A DNA stretch of 64,000 nucleotides from assembly GCF_001718195.1 (NCBI RefSeq), contig NZ_MCNV01000001.1, forward strand, positions 124,001 to 188,000. The letters run 5' to 3'. Origin of the DNA: Paraburkholderia nodosa (GTDB taxonomy: Bacteria > Pseudomonadota > Gammaproteobacteria > Burkholderiales > Burkholderiaceae). Below are positions 35,620-45,009 of the stretch, piece after piece. Below the pieces are notes generated by a model. That model ran no database searches. It saw nothing but the letters and a program-made list of their open reading frames with translations, and was not told the origin of the DNA. Position numbers and translations under genes: made by a program. Numbering within the stretch: position 1 is the stretch's first letter; each line of letters opens with the position of its first letter.

Positions 35620-38498
35620 CACACCCTCGCGCGACGCTGCGCCTGCAGCTCCATCACGGCTTCACGTTCGCCGACGCGCTCGCGCAGCTCGACTACTTCG
35701 CCGCGCTCGGCGTGAGCCATCTCTACCTTTCCCCCGTCACGACCGCGCAGCCCGGCTCGATGCACGGCTACGACACCGTCGACTACGGCACGGTGAGCGC
35801 GGAATTGGGCGGCGAAGGCGCGCTGCGCCGCTTCGCCGCGAAAGTGCACGAGCGCGGCATGGGCATCATCGCCGACTTCGTGCCGAATCACATGGGCGTG
35901 GGCGGCGGCCACAACGCCTGGTGGCTCGACATCCTCGAATGGGGACGTCACAGCGCGTACGCGCGCCACTTCGACGTGGACTGGCACTCGCCCGACCCCG
36001 CCCTGCGCGGCAAGGTGCTGATGCCGTTTCTCGGCGCCCAGTACGGCGAAGAACTCGCCGCAGGCCGCATCGAGCTGAAGTTCGATCCCGCCGCCGCGCG
36101 CTTTTATGTGCAGTACGGGCCGCACGTGTGCCCGATCTGCCCGACCGATTACGCGACGCTCCTGCAGTCCGCGAACCGCGCCGATCTCAACACGCTCGCC
36201 GGACCATTCCAGGGCCTCACGACCCAGCCCGACGACCAGGCGCGCGCCAGCGCCGGTCGCGACGCGCTGCGCGCGTTCGTCGAGCGGGTCGGCACGGACC
36301 CCATCGACTTCGTTCTGGAATCCTATGCAAGCGGCGACCCGGTGCCGCGCGAGCGGCTGCACCGCCTGCTGGAGCGCCAGCACTTCCGGCTCGCGTGGTG
36401 GCGCACGGCCACCGACGAGATCAACTGGCGGCGCTTCTTCGACATCACCGCGCTCGCCGGCGTGCGCGTGGAACGTCACGACGTGTTCGAGGCCGTGCAC
36501 AAGCTCGTGTTTCGCCTTTACGCCGACGGCGTGATCGACGGCCTGCGCATCGACCATATCGACGGGCTCGCGGACCCGCGCGAGTACTGCGAACGCCTGC
36601 GGCAGCGGCTCGCCTCGCTGCGCGCCACGCCGCCCTACATCGTGGTCGAGAAGATCCTCGCGCAAGGCGAAACGCTGCGCGACGACTGGCCCGTGCAAGG
36701 CACGACCGGCTACGACTTCATGAACGACGTGGGCGCCTTGCTGCACGATCCTGCAGGCGCAGCGCCGCTCGCCGAGGCGTGGGCCGCCATCTCCGGCGAC
36801 GACCGGCCGTTCGCGGCCTACGCGCTGGACGCGCGCCGCGAGATGCTGGCCGCCTATCTGCCCGCGGAACTCGACCACGTGACGCGTGCGCTGCACCGCA
36901 TCGCGCGCGAACTCCCGGGCACGCGCGACACCACCTATGCGTCGGTGCATCGCGTGGCTGCCCATCTGGCCATGTACTTCCCGATCTACCGGATCTATCC
37001 GGCGAACGGTTTGCGCAGCGCGCTCGACAACCGTTATTTCGACGTTGCGCTCGACGCCGCGCGCCGTGCACTGCCGCGCGCGAGCCTCGCGGCGCTCGAC
37101 CTCGTCGACGGCTGGCTCGGCGGTCGCGCCCCCGAACCTGCCGCGAACAACGCCAGCGGCGGCGGCGGCAACAGTGGAGGCAGCGCCGCCAGGACGCCAC
37201 GCGCCGCGCCAGCCGGGGCGAACGCGGGTGCGGGCGGCAACCAGGGGAATACGCCGCTCAGCCACGCGCTCATCGCGCAGCGCACAGCGCTCGCGCTGTT
37301 CTCCCAGCTCACCGCGCCGCTCGCGGCGAAGGCCACGGAGGACACGGCGCTCTATCGCTACGGCCGCCTGCTCTCGCGTAACGAAGTGGGCGCGGACCCC
37401 GACGATTTCGCGCGCACGCTGCATGACTTTCACGCGACGAACCGGCTGCGCCAGCGTCGTCCTTATGGGCTGCTCGCCACGGCCACGCACGACCACAAGC
37501 GCGGCGAGGACGTGCGGGCGCGGCTCGCCGTATTGAGCGAGATAGCGCTCGACTGGAGTGCCACGCTGCGCGCCTGGTCGACGCTGAACCAGACGCATCG
37601 CCGCAACGAAGGGACGGCCGGCGCGGCATGGTCGCCGGGACCGGCCGCCGAGGCGATGCTGTATCAAACGCTGGTGGGCTGCTGGCCGCCCAAACTGGAC
37701 CCGGGCGACGAAGCGGGCGTGCATGCGCTGGCGGAGCGCGTCTCGACGTGGCTGCTCAAGGCGTTGCGCGAAGCGAAGCTGCGCACGAACTGGCTCTCGC
37801 CCGACGAAACCTATGAGTCGGAGTGCCAGGCATTTCTCTTCGATATCCTCGCACCGCAACGGCGCGACGGCTTTCTGCAGGCGCTGGCCGAATTCGTCGC
37901 GCGTGTGGCGCCCGCTGGCGCACTCAATACGCTGCTGCAAACGGTACTGCGGCTCACCTCGCCGGGCGTGCCCGACCTCTATCAGGGCACCGAACTCTGG
38001 GACTTCAGCCTCGTCGATCCGGATAACCGGCGGCCCGTCGATTACGCCGCCCGCGCGGCCGCGCTCGATGAGCAGGCGCCCGCCGCGAAGCTGAAGGACT
38101 GGCGCAACGCCCAGGTGAAGCTGGCCACCGTGCACCGCCTGCTCGCGCTGCGAGCGCGCGCACCCGAACTGCTGCGCGAAGGCGACTATCTGCCGCTTAC
38201 GGTGAGCGGCGCGCAGGCCTCGCATGTGATCGCTTTCGCGCGCCATCACGGCGACGCGTGGGCCATCGTGATCGGCACACGCTTCGCGGCGGGCTTGCTG
38301 GATGGCGACACCCCGCTCGTCGCGCCCGAACGCTGGGAAGATACGACCGTCGAGTTGCCCAAAGGATGCGCGCCAGCCACGCTGCACGACTGGCTCAGCG
38401 ACGCCACGCACACGGTGCGCGAAGGCGGGACGCTCGCACTGCGCGACATCCTGGGCGCAATGCCCGTCGCGGTGCTCGCCACACTCGCGCGCAGCTAG
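35616..38498 (+). CDS. treY: Malto-oligosyltrehalose synthase
   Basis: A 960-residue TreY (GH13) that converts the reducing end of a maltodextrin to a trehalose unit. Visible motifs are LHHGFTFADALAQLDYFAALG near the start, LRIDHIDGLADPREY (nucleophile Asp), YIVVEKILAQGE (acid/base Glu) and ATHDHKRGEDVRARL. Between about residues 505 and 545 there is a Gly/Asn/Ala/Pro-rich insertion absent from the fold proper. The protein is longer than typical bacterial TreY (about 700-900 residues) partly for that reason. Last gene of the operon; it ends 18 bases from a convergent gene. Confidence 0.94.
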   Translation: MTHPRATLRLQLHHGFTFADALAQLDYFAALGVSHLYLSPVTTAQPGSMHGYDTVDYGTVSAELGGEGALRRFAAKVHERGMGIIADFVPNHMGVGGGHNAWWLDILEWGRHSAYARHFDVDWHSPDPALRGKVLMPFLGAQYGEELAAGRIELKFDPAAARFYVQYGPHVCPICPTDYATLLQSANRADLNTLAGPFQGLTTQPDDQARASAGRDALRAFVERVGTDPIDFVLESYASGDPVPRERLHRLLERQHFRLAWWRTATDEINWRRFFDITALAGVRVERHDVFEAVHKLVFRLYADGVIDGLRIDHIDGLADPREYCERLRQRLASLRATPPYIVVEKILAQGETLRDDWPVQGTTGYDFMNDVGALLHDPAGAAPLAEAWAAISGDDRPFAAYALDARREMLAAYLPAELDHVTRALHRIARELPGTRDTTYASVHRVAAHLAMYFPIYRIYPANGLRSALDNRYFDVALDAARRALPRASLAALDLVDGWLGGRAPEPAANNASGGGGNSGGSAARTPRAAPAGANAGAGGNQGNTPLSHALIAQRTALALFSQLTAPLAAKATEDTALYRYGRLLSRNEVGADPDDFARTLHDFHATNRLRQRRPYGLLATATHDHKRGEDVRARLAVLSEIALDWSATLRAWSTLNQTHRRNEGTAGAAWSPGPAAEAMLYQTLVGCWPPKLDPGDEAGVHALAERVSTWLLKALREAKLRTNWLSPDETYESECQAFLFDILAPQRRDGFLQALAEFVARVAPAGALNTLLQTVLRLTSPGVPDLYQGTELWDFSLVDPDNRRPVDYAARAAALDEQAPAAKLKDWRNAQVKLATVHRLLALRARAPELLREGDYLPLTVSGAQASHVIAFARHHGDAWAIVIGTRFAAGLLDGDTPLVAPERWEDTTVELPKGCAPATLHDWLSDATHTVREGGTLALRDILGAMPVAVLATLARS

Positions 38499-38516
38499 GC
38501 TGCACGCGAGGCGCGC

Positions 38517-39929
38517 TCAGCCGCCCTCGTCCTCGAGATCTTTCGGATACACGCGCACGAGCACGATGCGCGGCCCCTTCATTTTCTTCACGACGATATC
38601 GAAGCGGTCGAACCCGACGCGCTGCCCTTCGGTGGGCAGGTCGTTGAGCGCATGAATCACGAGGCCGCCCACCGACTCCGCGCGCCCTTCGTCGATATCG
38701 ATGCCGAGCGCCTGCTCCAGCGACACCACCGGCAGGCTGCCGCGGCCCATCAGCGTGCCGTCGTCCATGCGGGTCCAGTCGGTGTCGGCCTGGTGAAACT
38801 CGTCGTGAATCTGGCCCACGAGCGCGCCGAGCAGGTTGTCGAGCGTGAGAAAGCCGACGGGGCGCGCGTTCTTGTGCCCCACCAGCGCGAAATGCGGCGC
38901 GCCCTTGCGAAAGCGGCGAAACAATGCCAGTGCGGGCGTCTCGGGCCGCACGTATTGCACGGGGCGCACGAACTTGCCGAGATCGCTGAGGGCGTTGCCC
39001 GCCTCTCGGGCGAGCAGCAGGTCCTTCAGGTGGATGAGGCCTGCCACGCGCTCGCCCGCGGCGTCTTCGAACAGCGGGTAGCGGCTGAAACGATGGCGCG
39101 CCACGATCTGCATGTTCTCGCGCAGCGACAGGTCGCGGCGCAGGCCCACCATCTCGTGCGTCGGCCGCATGAGGTCGGAAATGGTGAGGCGCGAGAAGTC
39201 GAGCGAATGGGCAAGCGTGTTCCATTCGTCGGCGCTATAGGCGTTCGCGGCGGGTGCGGGCAGCAGCGGCACCGCGCCGTTTGCACTCTTTGCGCCGCGC
39301 GGCTCGTGCGTCGCGTCATGCGCCTCGGCCTCGGCCTGGGCGGCGGCGCGGCGGCTGCGCAGGATCAGCTTGAGTTCGTCGGTCGAATAGTGCGTGTCGT
39401 GGCCGTGCTCCGACGACAGGCCCGCGAGACGCAGCACCGCGTTCGCGCTCGTATTGAGCACCCAGATCGCGGGATACATGGTCCAGTAGAAGCCGTAGAG
39501 CGGCATGGCCGTCCACAGCGAAATCTTCTCGGACTGGCGGATGGCGAGCGATTTCGGCGCAAGCTCGCCCACCACGATGTGCAGGAACGAAATGACCGTG
39601 AACGCGAACACCAGCGAGATGGCGTGCACGAGTTCCGCCGATTGCACGCCGAGCAGTTCGAACACCGGCGCGAGCAACTGCGCGAACGCCGGCTCGCCGA
39701 TCCAGCCGAGGCCGAGCGAAGCGAGCGTGATGCCGAGCTGGCACGCGGAAAGATAGGCATCGAGCTGGCCGTGAACCTTGGCGAGCAGGCGGCCGCGCAA
39801 GCCGTGCTGCTGAGCGAGGGCCTGCACGCGCGTGGCGCGCAGCTTGACGAGGCCGAACTCGGCCGCGACGAAGAAACCGTTGAGGGCAACGAGCAGGAAC
39901 GCCCCGATGAGGGCGAGAAGCTGGATCAA
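38517..39929 (-). CDS. CNNM/CorC-type (hemolysin-family) membrane protein
   Basis: A 470-residue protein with an N-terminal CNNM (DUF21) domain of three or four transmembrane helices (FLLVALNGFFVAAEFGLVKL, SACQLGITLASLGLGWIGEP), two CBS domains (about 245-370) and a C-terminal CorC/HlyC domain (about 375-465). Members act in Mg2+/Co2+ efflux or homeostasis; the hemolysin name is historical. Start ATG 39929 gives the family N-terminus. A low-complexity insert (about 190-215) lies between the membrane part and the CBS pair. Confidence 0.88.
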   Translation of the reverse strand: MIQLLALIGAFLLVALNGFFVAAEFGLVKLRATRVQALAQQHGLRGRLLAKVHGQLDAYLSACQLGITLASLGLGWIGEPAFAQLLAPVFELLGVQSAELVHAISLVFAFTVISFLHIVVGELAPKSLAIRQSEKISLWTAMPLYGFYWTMYPAIWVLNTSANAVLRLAGLSSEHGHDTHYSTDELKLILRSRRAAAQAEAEAHDATHEPRGAKSANGAVPLLPAPAANAYSADEWNTLAHSLDFSRLTISDLMRPTHEMVGLRRDLSLRENMQIVARHRFSRYPLFEDAAGERVAGLIHLKDLLLAREAGNALSDLGKFVRPVQYVRPETPALALFRRFRKGAPHFALVGHKNARPVGFLTLDNLLGALVGQIHDEFHQADTDWTRMDDGTLMGRGSLPVVSLEQALGIDIDEGRAESVGGLVIHALNDLPTEGQRVGFDRFDIVVKKMKGPRIVLVRVYPKDLEDEGG

Positions 39930-40054
39930 GACACAAGGCTCCGAGGGACGAAGCGCTCAGTATAAGGGTGCAAGGTTGATGAAAGATGCGGCGGGCTCAA
40001 TCCGGCCCGACGCTCACGCGGCAGTCGGTCAGGTGCGATCCGGCTCGACCCTGC

Positions 40055-40816
40055 TCACGCGCCGCTCAGCGGCACATTCAGTACGAGCACCATCTCCTCG
40101 CCCTCGCCCACGAGAGCCGGCGCCTCGAAGCGTCCGCCATGCGCCTCGGCCACGCGATGGCACAGCGCCAGCACCCAGGCGTAGCGACCCGCTTCCTGCT
40201 GCTCGCTCGCCTGGGCGCGCGCGAACGGTTCCAGCACGTGCGCCAGCGCGCCGTCGGTGAGCGCCGCACGCGTGGCGCGCCATTGCACTTCGAGTTGGGC
40301 GGCAGTGGCGCTCGCGCTCGCCGCGAGCGTCACGCTGGCTCCCTGAGCACTCGTTTCCGCCGCGAACACCAGCATCAGCCACAGCGCCTGCGCAATGCGC
40401 TCCCGGTCGCCGTCGAGCGTCGCCGCGCCTGTCGCGTCCTGCACGGCGAATGTCACGCCGCGCGCATCGCCGAGCGCGGCGCGGGCGTCATCCGCGGCTT
40501 CGCCGAGCAGCGCCGCGACGGCGAACGGCGCGCGCTCGATACGCAGCTTGCGCGTCTGCGCGCGCGTGGTATCGACGAGCGTTTCGAGCAGCCGGACCTG
40601 CTGCTCCACGCCCGTGCGAATGCCGCCGAGCGCACGTTGCGCGGAGGCGTCGGCGTTGTCGATCTTGCGTTCGAGCACGTAAGCCCAGCTATGAATTGCA
40701 TTGAGCGGACTGCGCAGATCATGCGAGACGCGCGAGAGCACGTGGTCGCGCATGAACAGCGCTGCTTCGGCGCACAGGCGCGCCGTGCGCTCGGTACGGT
40801 TTTGCGAAGTCGACAT
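40055..40816 (-). CDS. Soluble histidine-kinase-like protein with degenerate ATPase domain
   Basis: A 253-residue protein with a clear H-box (RVSHDLRSPLNAI, His 32) and DHp-like helices, then a region with the length and fold pattern of HATPase_c. The ATP-binding boxes are poor: where N-box residues are expected it reads QALWLMLVFAAET, and no DxGxG or GxGLGL can be found (the last region reads GRYAWVLALCHRVAEAHGG). It has no transmembrane or sensory domain and no response regulator next to it. ATG 40816 follows GAGGAA; a longer frame upstream is not protein-like. It may be a pseudokinase or scaffold rather than an active kinase. Confidence 0.75.
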   Translation of the reverse strand: MSTSQNRTERTARLCAEAALFMRDHVLSRVSHDLRSPLNAIHSWAYVLERKIDNADASAQRALGGIRTGVEQQVRLLETLVDTTRAQTRKLRIERAPFAVAALLGEAADDARAALGDARGVTFAVQDATGAATLDGDRERIAQALWLMLVFAAETSAQGASVTLAASASATAAQLEVQWRATRAALTDGALAHVLEPFARAQASEQQEAGRYAWVLALCHRVAEAHGGRFEAPALVGEGEEMVLVLNVPLSGA

Positions 40817-40970
40817 CTGATTCCTCGTGTTTCGCCACAAGCCGGGCGAGCGGTCCCCATTATAGGCAGCGCGTAGTGAGCAACCGGCGTGCCCGACGAG
40901 CCGCCGCCCGCCCGGCCCTGCAAAGCGCCTACAATAACGGGTCCAACCTATCCGAATCAGGAGTTTTTCC

Positions 40971-41312
40971 ATGTCTATCGTGACCACCGAATCCGGCCTC
41001 AAGTACGAGGACCTGACCGAAGGCACCGGCGCCGAAGCCAAGGCCGGCCAGACCGTCAGCGTGCACTACACCGGCTGGCTGACGGACGGCCAGAAGTTCG
41101 ATTCGAGCAAGGACCGCAACGACCCGTTCGCGTTCGTGCTGGGCGGCGGCATGGTCATCAAGGGCTGGGACGAAGGCGTGCAGGGCATGAAGGTGGGCGG
41201 CGTGCGCAAGCTGACGATTCCGCCGCAACTGGGCTACGGCGTGCGCGGCGCGGGCGGCGTGATTCCGCCGAACGCGACGCTCGTGTTCGAAGTCGAACTG
41301 CTCGACGTCTGA
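40971..41312 (+). CDS. FKBP-type peptidyl-prolyl isomerase
   Basis: A 113-residue single-domain FKBP ([53 protein letters not shown]), covering the complete domain with its active-site Tyr, Asp, Trp and Ile positions. It accelerates Xaa-Pro isomerisation in the cytoplasm, as there is no signal peptide. AGGAG precedes the ATG. A TACAAT -10 box lies at 40930-40935 without a good -35. Confidence 0.93.
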   Translation: MSIVTTESGLKYEDLTEGTGAEAKAGQTVSVHYTGWLTDGQKFDSSKDRNDPFAFVLGGGMVIKGWDEGVQGMKVGGVRKLTIPPQLGYGVRGAGGVIPPNATLVFEVELLDV

Positions 41313-41366
41313 TGCCCGCTTGACGCTTCACGGCGCTCGCCTTATTTGCAATCGCAACCGGTCATC

Positions 41367-42170
41367 ATGAATCCGCATCACCACGCTCCCGTCACCGCGC
41401 CCGGCGTCGAACTGCGCCGCTACGGCGCGATCGAGGAAACCGATCTGCACGATTTTCACCAGATCGTGCTCGGTCTCGACGGCGAAATGGAGATGACCGT
41501 GAACGGCCGGGGCGAGCGCATCGACAGTTGTTCCGCGTGGCTCATTCCGGCGGGCGCTCGGCATGACTACATGGGTATTGGCGATAACCGCCAGCTCGTG
41601 CTCGACCTGCCCGCGGCAACGCTCGCGGTGCCCGAACGGCTGTTCGACACCGCGCGCGCCGTGCGCCTCGACCCCGCGCTCACGCAGCTCGTGAATCAGA
41701 TCGCGCAGCGCGCCGCCGCAGCCACGCCGCCGCGCGACAGTGCCGACCTGCGCGCGCGCCGCTTTCACTGGGACGCCTCGGCGCGTCTGTGCGCGGCTTT
41801 CATTGCACAAACCGGCGTGGCAGCCAGCGCCCAGTTCAGCGCGGCTGCCGGGCTGGACTTCGCGCGCATCGACCGGTGGCTGCGCGCGCATCTCGCCCAG
41901 CCGCTGCGTATTGCCGATCTCGCCGCGCATTGCGGCTTCGGCATGCGGCGCTTTCATCAGCTTTTTATCGAAGCGTTCGGCGAGACGCCGCATCGCTATT
42001 TACAGCGGCTGCGGCTCGACACGGCGCTCACGCTGCTCGCCGACCCGCGCGCCTCGCTCACCGACATCGCGCTCGAAGTCGGCTTCGGCGACCAAAGCGC
42101 GTTCACGCACGCATTCACGCGCCGCTTTGGGCTCGCGCCCGGTCAGTGGCGCGCGCTGCCGTCACACTGA
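41367..42170 (+). CDS. AraC-family transcriptional regulator
   Basis: A 267-residue AraC regulator with an N-terminal cupin-like sensor (about 10-90) and a C-terminal double HTH (about 165-262: LRIADLAAHCGFGMRRFHQLF, then LTDIALEVGFGDQSAFTHAF). ATG 41367 is preferred over an upstream TTG in the same frame. Convergent with the MOSC gene, 15 bases apart. No ligand or target is evident from context. Confidence 0.88.
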   Translation: MNPHHHAPVTAPGVELRRYGAIEETDLHDFHQIVLGLDGEMEMTVNGRGERIDSCSAWLIPAGARHDYMGIGDNRQLVLDLPAATLAVPERLFDTARAVRLDPALTQLVNQIAQRAAAATPPRDSADLRARRFHWDASARLCAAFIAQTGVAASAQFSAAAGLDFARIDRWLRAHLAQPLRIADLAAHCGFGMRRFHQLFIEAFGETPHRYLQRLRLDTALTLLADPRASLTDIALEVGFGDQSAFTHAFTRRFGLAPGQWRALPSH

Positions 42171-42185
42171 GCGCGCAAGCGCCCC

Positions 42186-43061
42186 TCAATCGTCGAAGCG
42201 GTATTCCCACTCGGCGCGTGCGCCCACCGTCACGTGCTTGCCCGCGCCCGTCACGACCATCGCGTTCTGGCCGAATGTGAGGCCGCCGTCCACGCGCGGA
42301 TCGGCGCGGAACACGGCCAGCGTGTCGAGCGGTTCGGTGGGCCATTGCGCGTCGCGCTCGCCCGATAGCTGATCGATCGTCGTGATCGGGCAGCGCGCGC
42401 AGGGCTTCACGAAACGCAGCACGACCTCTTCGCCGCCTGTAGCCGATTCGATGGTGAGCGTGTCGATGAAGTCTTCCTCGAATGCGTCGCCAATGTCACC
42501 GACGACGATGTTCGGACGAAAGCGCGCCATCGGCACGGGCGGCGCACCCTTCGCCGCGAGGCGCTCGTTGAGTTGCGCGAGCGACGCCTCGCTCGTCACG
42601 AGAATCGGAAAGCCGTCGGCGAATTGCGTGGGCGCGTCTTCGCCGTTCGTCCACTTCTTGCTCGCGAGACGCGTCACGTCATGCGCGAAGCGCAGCAGCC
42701 GCACCGGCACGCCTATCGCCTGCGTGAACCACTGCGCCGCGTGATCGCCTTCGTCGAGCGCCTCGAAATCGTCGTCCCAGACCGTCGCCGGCACGCGCGC
42801 CTCGCCGCCGCGCTGCGCGAACGGCAGATGGAGCGCTTCGCTCATGCCTTCCATGGTGAGGCGCACGCCGTCTTCGACGAACGCGGGCACGATGCGCGCC
42901 ATGGCGGCGTACTGGCGCTGCGTGACGAACCGGCCGTTCTCGTCGGCGACCATCCAATGGCGGTCCCACTCGATGCCCTTCAGGCCGAGCTGCGCATCGT
43001 CGAGCGCGATCGCGCCGCATGACTTCACGGGATAGACGAACAACGCACGGACAATGGGCAT
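42186..43061 (-). CDS. MOSC domain protein (YcbX-like)
   Basis: A 291-residue protein with an N-terminal MOSC beta-barrel domain (LFVYPVKSCGAIAL, about 5-120) and the MOSC domain (about 130-285) bearing the CARC pair in FVKPCARCPITTID and RFRPNIVV. The family binds molybdenum cofactor and includes YcbX and the mARC reductases that reduce N-hydroxylated compounds. E. coli YcbX has an additional C-terminal ferredoxin domain, which is absent here, so a separate electron donor is needed. The start is the family-typical MPIVRALFVYPVK; the frame is open upstream but unrelated. Confidence 0.88.
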   Translation of the reverse strand: MPIVRALFVYPVKSCGAIALDDAQLGLKGIEWDRHWMVADENGRFVTQRQYAAMARIVPAFVEDGVRLTMEGMSEALHLPFAQRGGEARVPATVWDDDFEALDEGDHAAQWFTQAIGVPVRLLRFAHDVTRLASKKWTNGEDAPTQFADGFPILVTSEASLAQLNERLAAKGAPPVPMARFRPNIVVGDIGDAFEEDFIDTLTIESATGGEEVVLRFVKPCARCPITTIDQLSGERDAQWPTEPLDTLAVFRADPRVDGGLTFGQNAMVVTGAGKHVTVGARAEWEYRFDD

Positions 43062-43257
43062 GGTGAACTCACGGGAAAGAAAAAAGGAAATGGGCCGGGC
43101 AGCGCCCGACCCACGATGATACAACCCCTGCTTAAAACTACTTACTGCGCCGCATCGAGCCCGCGTGCGAGATCGTCCGCGAGCCAAGGTGTCGTCGATG
43201 TTCGTGTTCTCCGTGTGCTGAACAATCAGGCTTCGATCCTGCACGCGCAGGCGCAAA

Positions 43258-43292
43258 AAAGCCCGCTTTTGCGTCGGCAGAAAGCGGGCTTT
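43258..43292 (-). terminator. Intrinsic terminator of purF
   Basis: Perfect 12-bp stem AAAGCCCGCTTT / AAAGCGGGCTTT with an 11-base loop; on the minus strand it is followed by a run of six T. It closes the purF end of the biosynthetic block. Confidence 0.9.
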
Positions 43293-43339
43293 CGGAATCG
43301 GCGCAAACGCGAGCCTCACGCTCGCGTTTGCCGAAGGGA

Positions 43340-44884
43340 TCACTCCACCGAGAGCTGCAGGTGCAATTGCGAGCGGGAGCCGCCGTCCATCGCGTCGCTC
43401 GCGGCGTCGCGGTCCGATTGCGCCTGGGGCGCGAGGCGCGCGGTCTCGATGTTGTCGAGGTAAGTGCTGGTGATGTCGCCGGTGATGTAGTCGCCGTCGA
43501 AGCACGAAGCCTCGAACTGCTTCAACTCCGGATTGATGTCGCGCACTGCCTGCTTGAGCGAGTCCACGTCCTGATACACGAGGTAATCGGCGCCGATGAT
43601 GCGCGCCACTTCGTCATCGGTGCGGCCGTGCGCTACGAGCTCGCCGCGCGTGGGCATGTCGATGCCGTAGACGTTCGGGTACTTCACGGGCGGCGCCGCC
43701 GAAGCGAAGATCACCTTGGTCGCGCCGGCGTCACGCGCCATCTGCACGATTTCCTGAGAGGTGGTGCCGCGCACGATCGAGTCGTCGATGATCAGCACGT
43801 TCTTGCCCTTGAACTCGATGCCCATGGCGTTGAGCTTCTGGCGCACCGACTTCTTGCGCATGGCCTGGCCCGGCATGATGAAGGTGCGGCCCACGTAGCG
43901 GTTCTTGAAGAAGCCTTCGCGATATTCCACGCCGAGCTTGTTCGCGACCTGCATGGCCGCAGGGCGCGACGAATCGGGAATCGGCATCACCACGTCGATC
44001 TTCACGTCGGGCAGCTCGCGCTTGATCTTCTCGGCGAGATAGTCGCCCATGCGCAGACGCGCGTTGTACACGGGCACGCCGTCGAGGACCGAGTCCGGAC
44101 GCGCGAGATACACGAGTTCGAAGATGCAGGGGTTGAGCGTCGGCGCCGTGGCGCATTGCTGCGAGTAGAGGTTGCCGTCGAAGTCGATGAACACCGCTTC
44201 GCCCGGGCGAACGTCGCGCACGAACTCGAAACCGATGCCTTCGAGCGCCACCGATTCCGATGCGAGCATCCATTCGGTGCCTTCCGGCGTTTCCATCTTG
44301 CCGATGCACAGCGGGCGAATGCCGAACGGGTCGCGGAACGCGAGCAGGCCGTAGCCGGAGATCAGCGAGACGATCGCGTACGAGCCACGCAGGCGGCGGT
44401 GCACACCCGCAACCGCCTTGAAGAGCGCGGCCGGGTCGAGCTCGAGGCCCGAGGTCGCGAGCTGCACTTCGTGCGCGAGCACGTTGAGCAGCACTTCGGT
44501 GTCGGAATGCGTGTTGATGTGGCGGCGATCCACACGGAACATCTCTTCCTTCAACTGTTGCCAGTTCGTGAGATTGCCGTTGTGAGCGAGGACGATGCCG
44601 AACGGCGCGTTCACGTAGAACGGCTGGGCTTCTTCTTCGCTCGACGCCGAGCCGGCCGTCGGGTAGCGCACCTGGCCGATGCCGCTGGTGCCGGGGAGGC
44701 TGCGCATGTTGCGCGTGCGGAACACGTCGCGCACCATGCCGTTGGCCTTGTGCATGTGGAACGTGCTGCCGTTCGCGGTGGCAATGCCGGCCGCGTCCTG
44801 ACCGCGGTGCTGCAGCAGCAGCAGCGCGTCATAGAGGAGCTGGTTGACGGGAGAGCGGGAAACTACGCCTACGATGCCGCACAT
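43340..44884 (-). CDS. purF: Amidophosphoribosyltransferase
   Basis: A 514-residue PurF. Cleaving the initiator Met exposes the catalytic Cys of CGIVGVVS, the N-terminal-nucleophile glutaminase. The C-terminal phosphoribosyltransferase domain carries the PRPP loop VLIIDDSIVRGTTS. It makes 5-phosphoribosylamine, the first committed step of purine synthesis. The start at 44884 rather than the longer frame is required to place Cys at position 2; AAGGACC lies upstream. Follows cvpA in the common cvpA-purF order, and a strong terminator follows. The metZ gene often found downstream of purF in beta-proteobacteria is absent. Confidence 0.96.
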   Translation of the reverse strand: MCGIVGVVSRSPVNQLLYDALLLLQHRGQDAAGIATANGSTFHMHKANGMVRDVFRTRNMRSLPGTSGIGQVRYPTAGSASSEEEAQPFYVNAPFGIVLAHNGNLTNWQQLKEEMFRVDRRHINTHSDTEVLLNVLAHEVQLATSGLELDPAALFKAVAGVHRRLRGSYAIVSLISGYGLLAFRDPFGIRPLCIGKMETPEGTEWMLASESVALEGIGFEFVRDVRPGEAVFIDFDGNLYSQQCATAPTLNPCIFELVYLARPDSVLDGVPVYNARLRMGDYLAEKIKRELPDVKIDVVMPIPDSSRPAAMQVANKLGVEYREGFFKNRYVGRTFIMPGQAMRKKSVRQKLNAMGIEFKGKNVLIIDDSIVRGTTSQEIVQMARDAGATKVIFASAAPPVKYPNVYGIDMPTRGELVAHGRTDDEVARIIGADYLVYQDVDSLKQAVRDINPELKQFEASCFDGDYITGDITSTYLDNIETARLAPQAQSDRDAASDAMDGGSRSQLHLQLSVE

Positions 44885-45009
44885 GGCAGGTCCTTCAAAA
44901 AAGCGAAATCGGTCGCGGGTCACCCGGCTTCATTCACACCGGTCGATCGCCGCAAATGGGCAGTGTTGCCGGGAAGCTGCGCCTCGCATCGCGTCCGATC
45001 AGTTTCTGA

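Noticed and set aside
35304..38411. 1035-codon minus-strand open frame opposite treY and malQ
   Set aside because: Antisense shadow produced by GC-rich third positions; composition is Arg/Ala/His-rich with no domain, while treY on the other strand has all family motifs.
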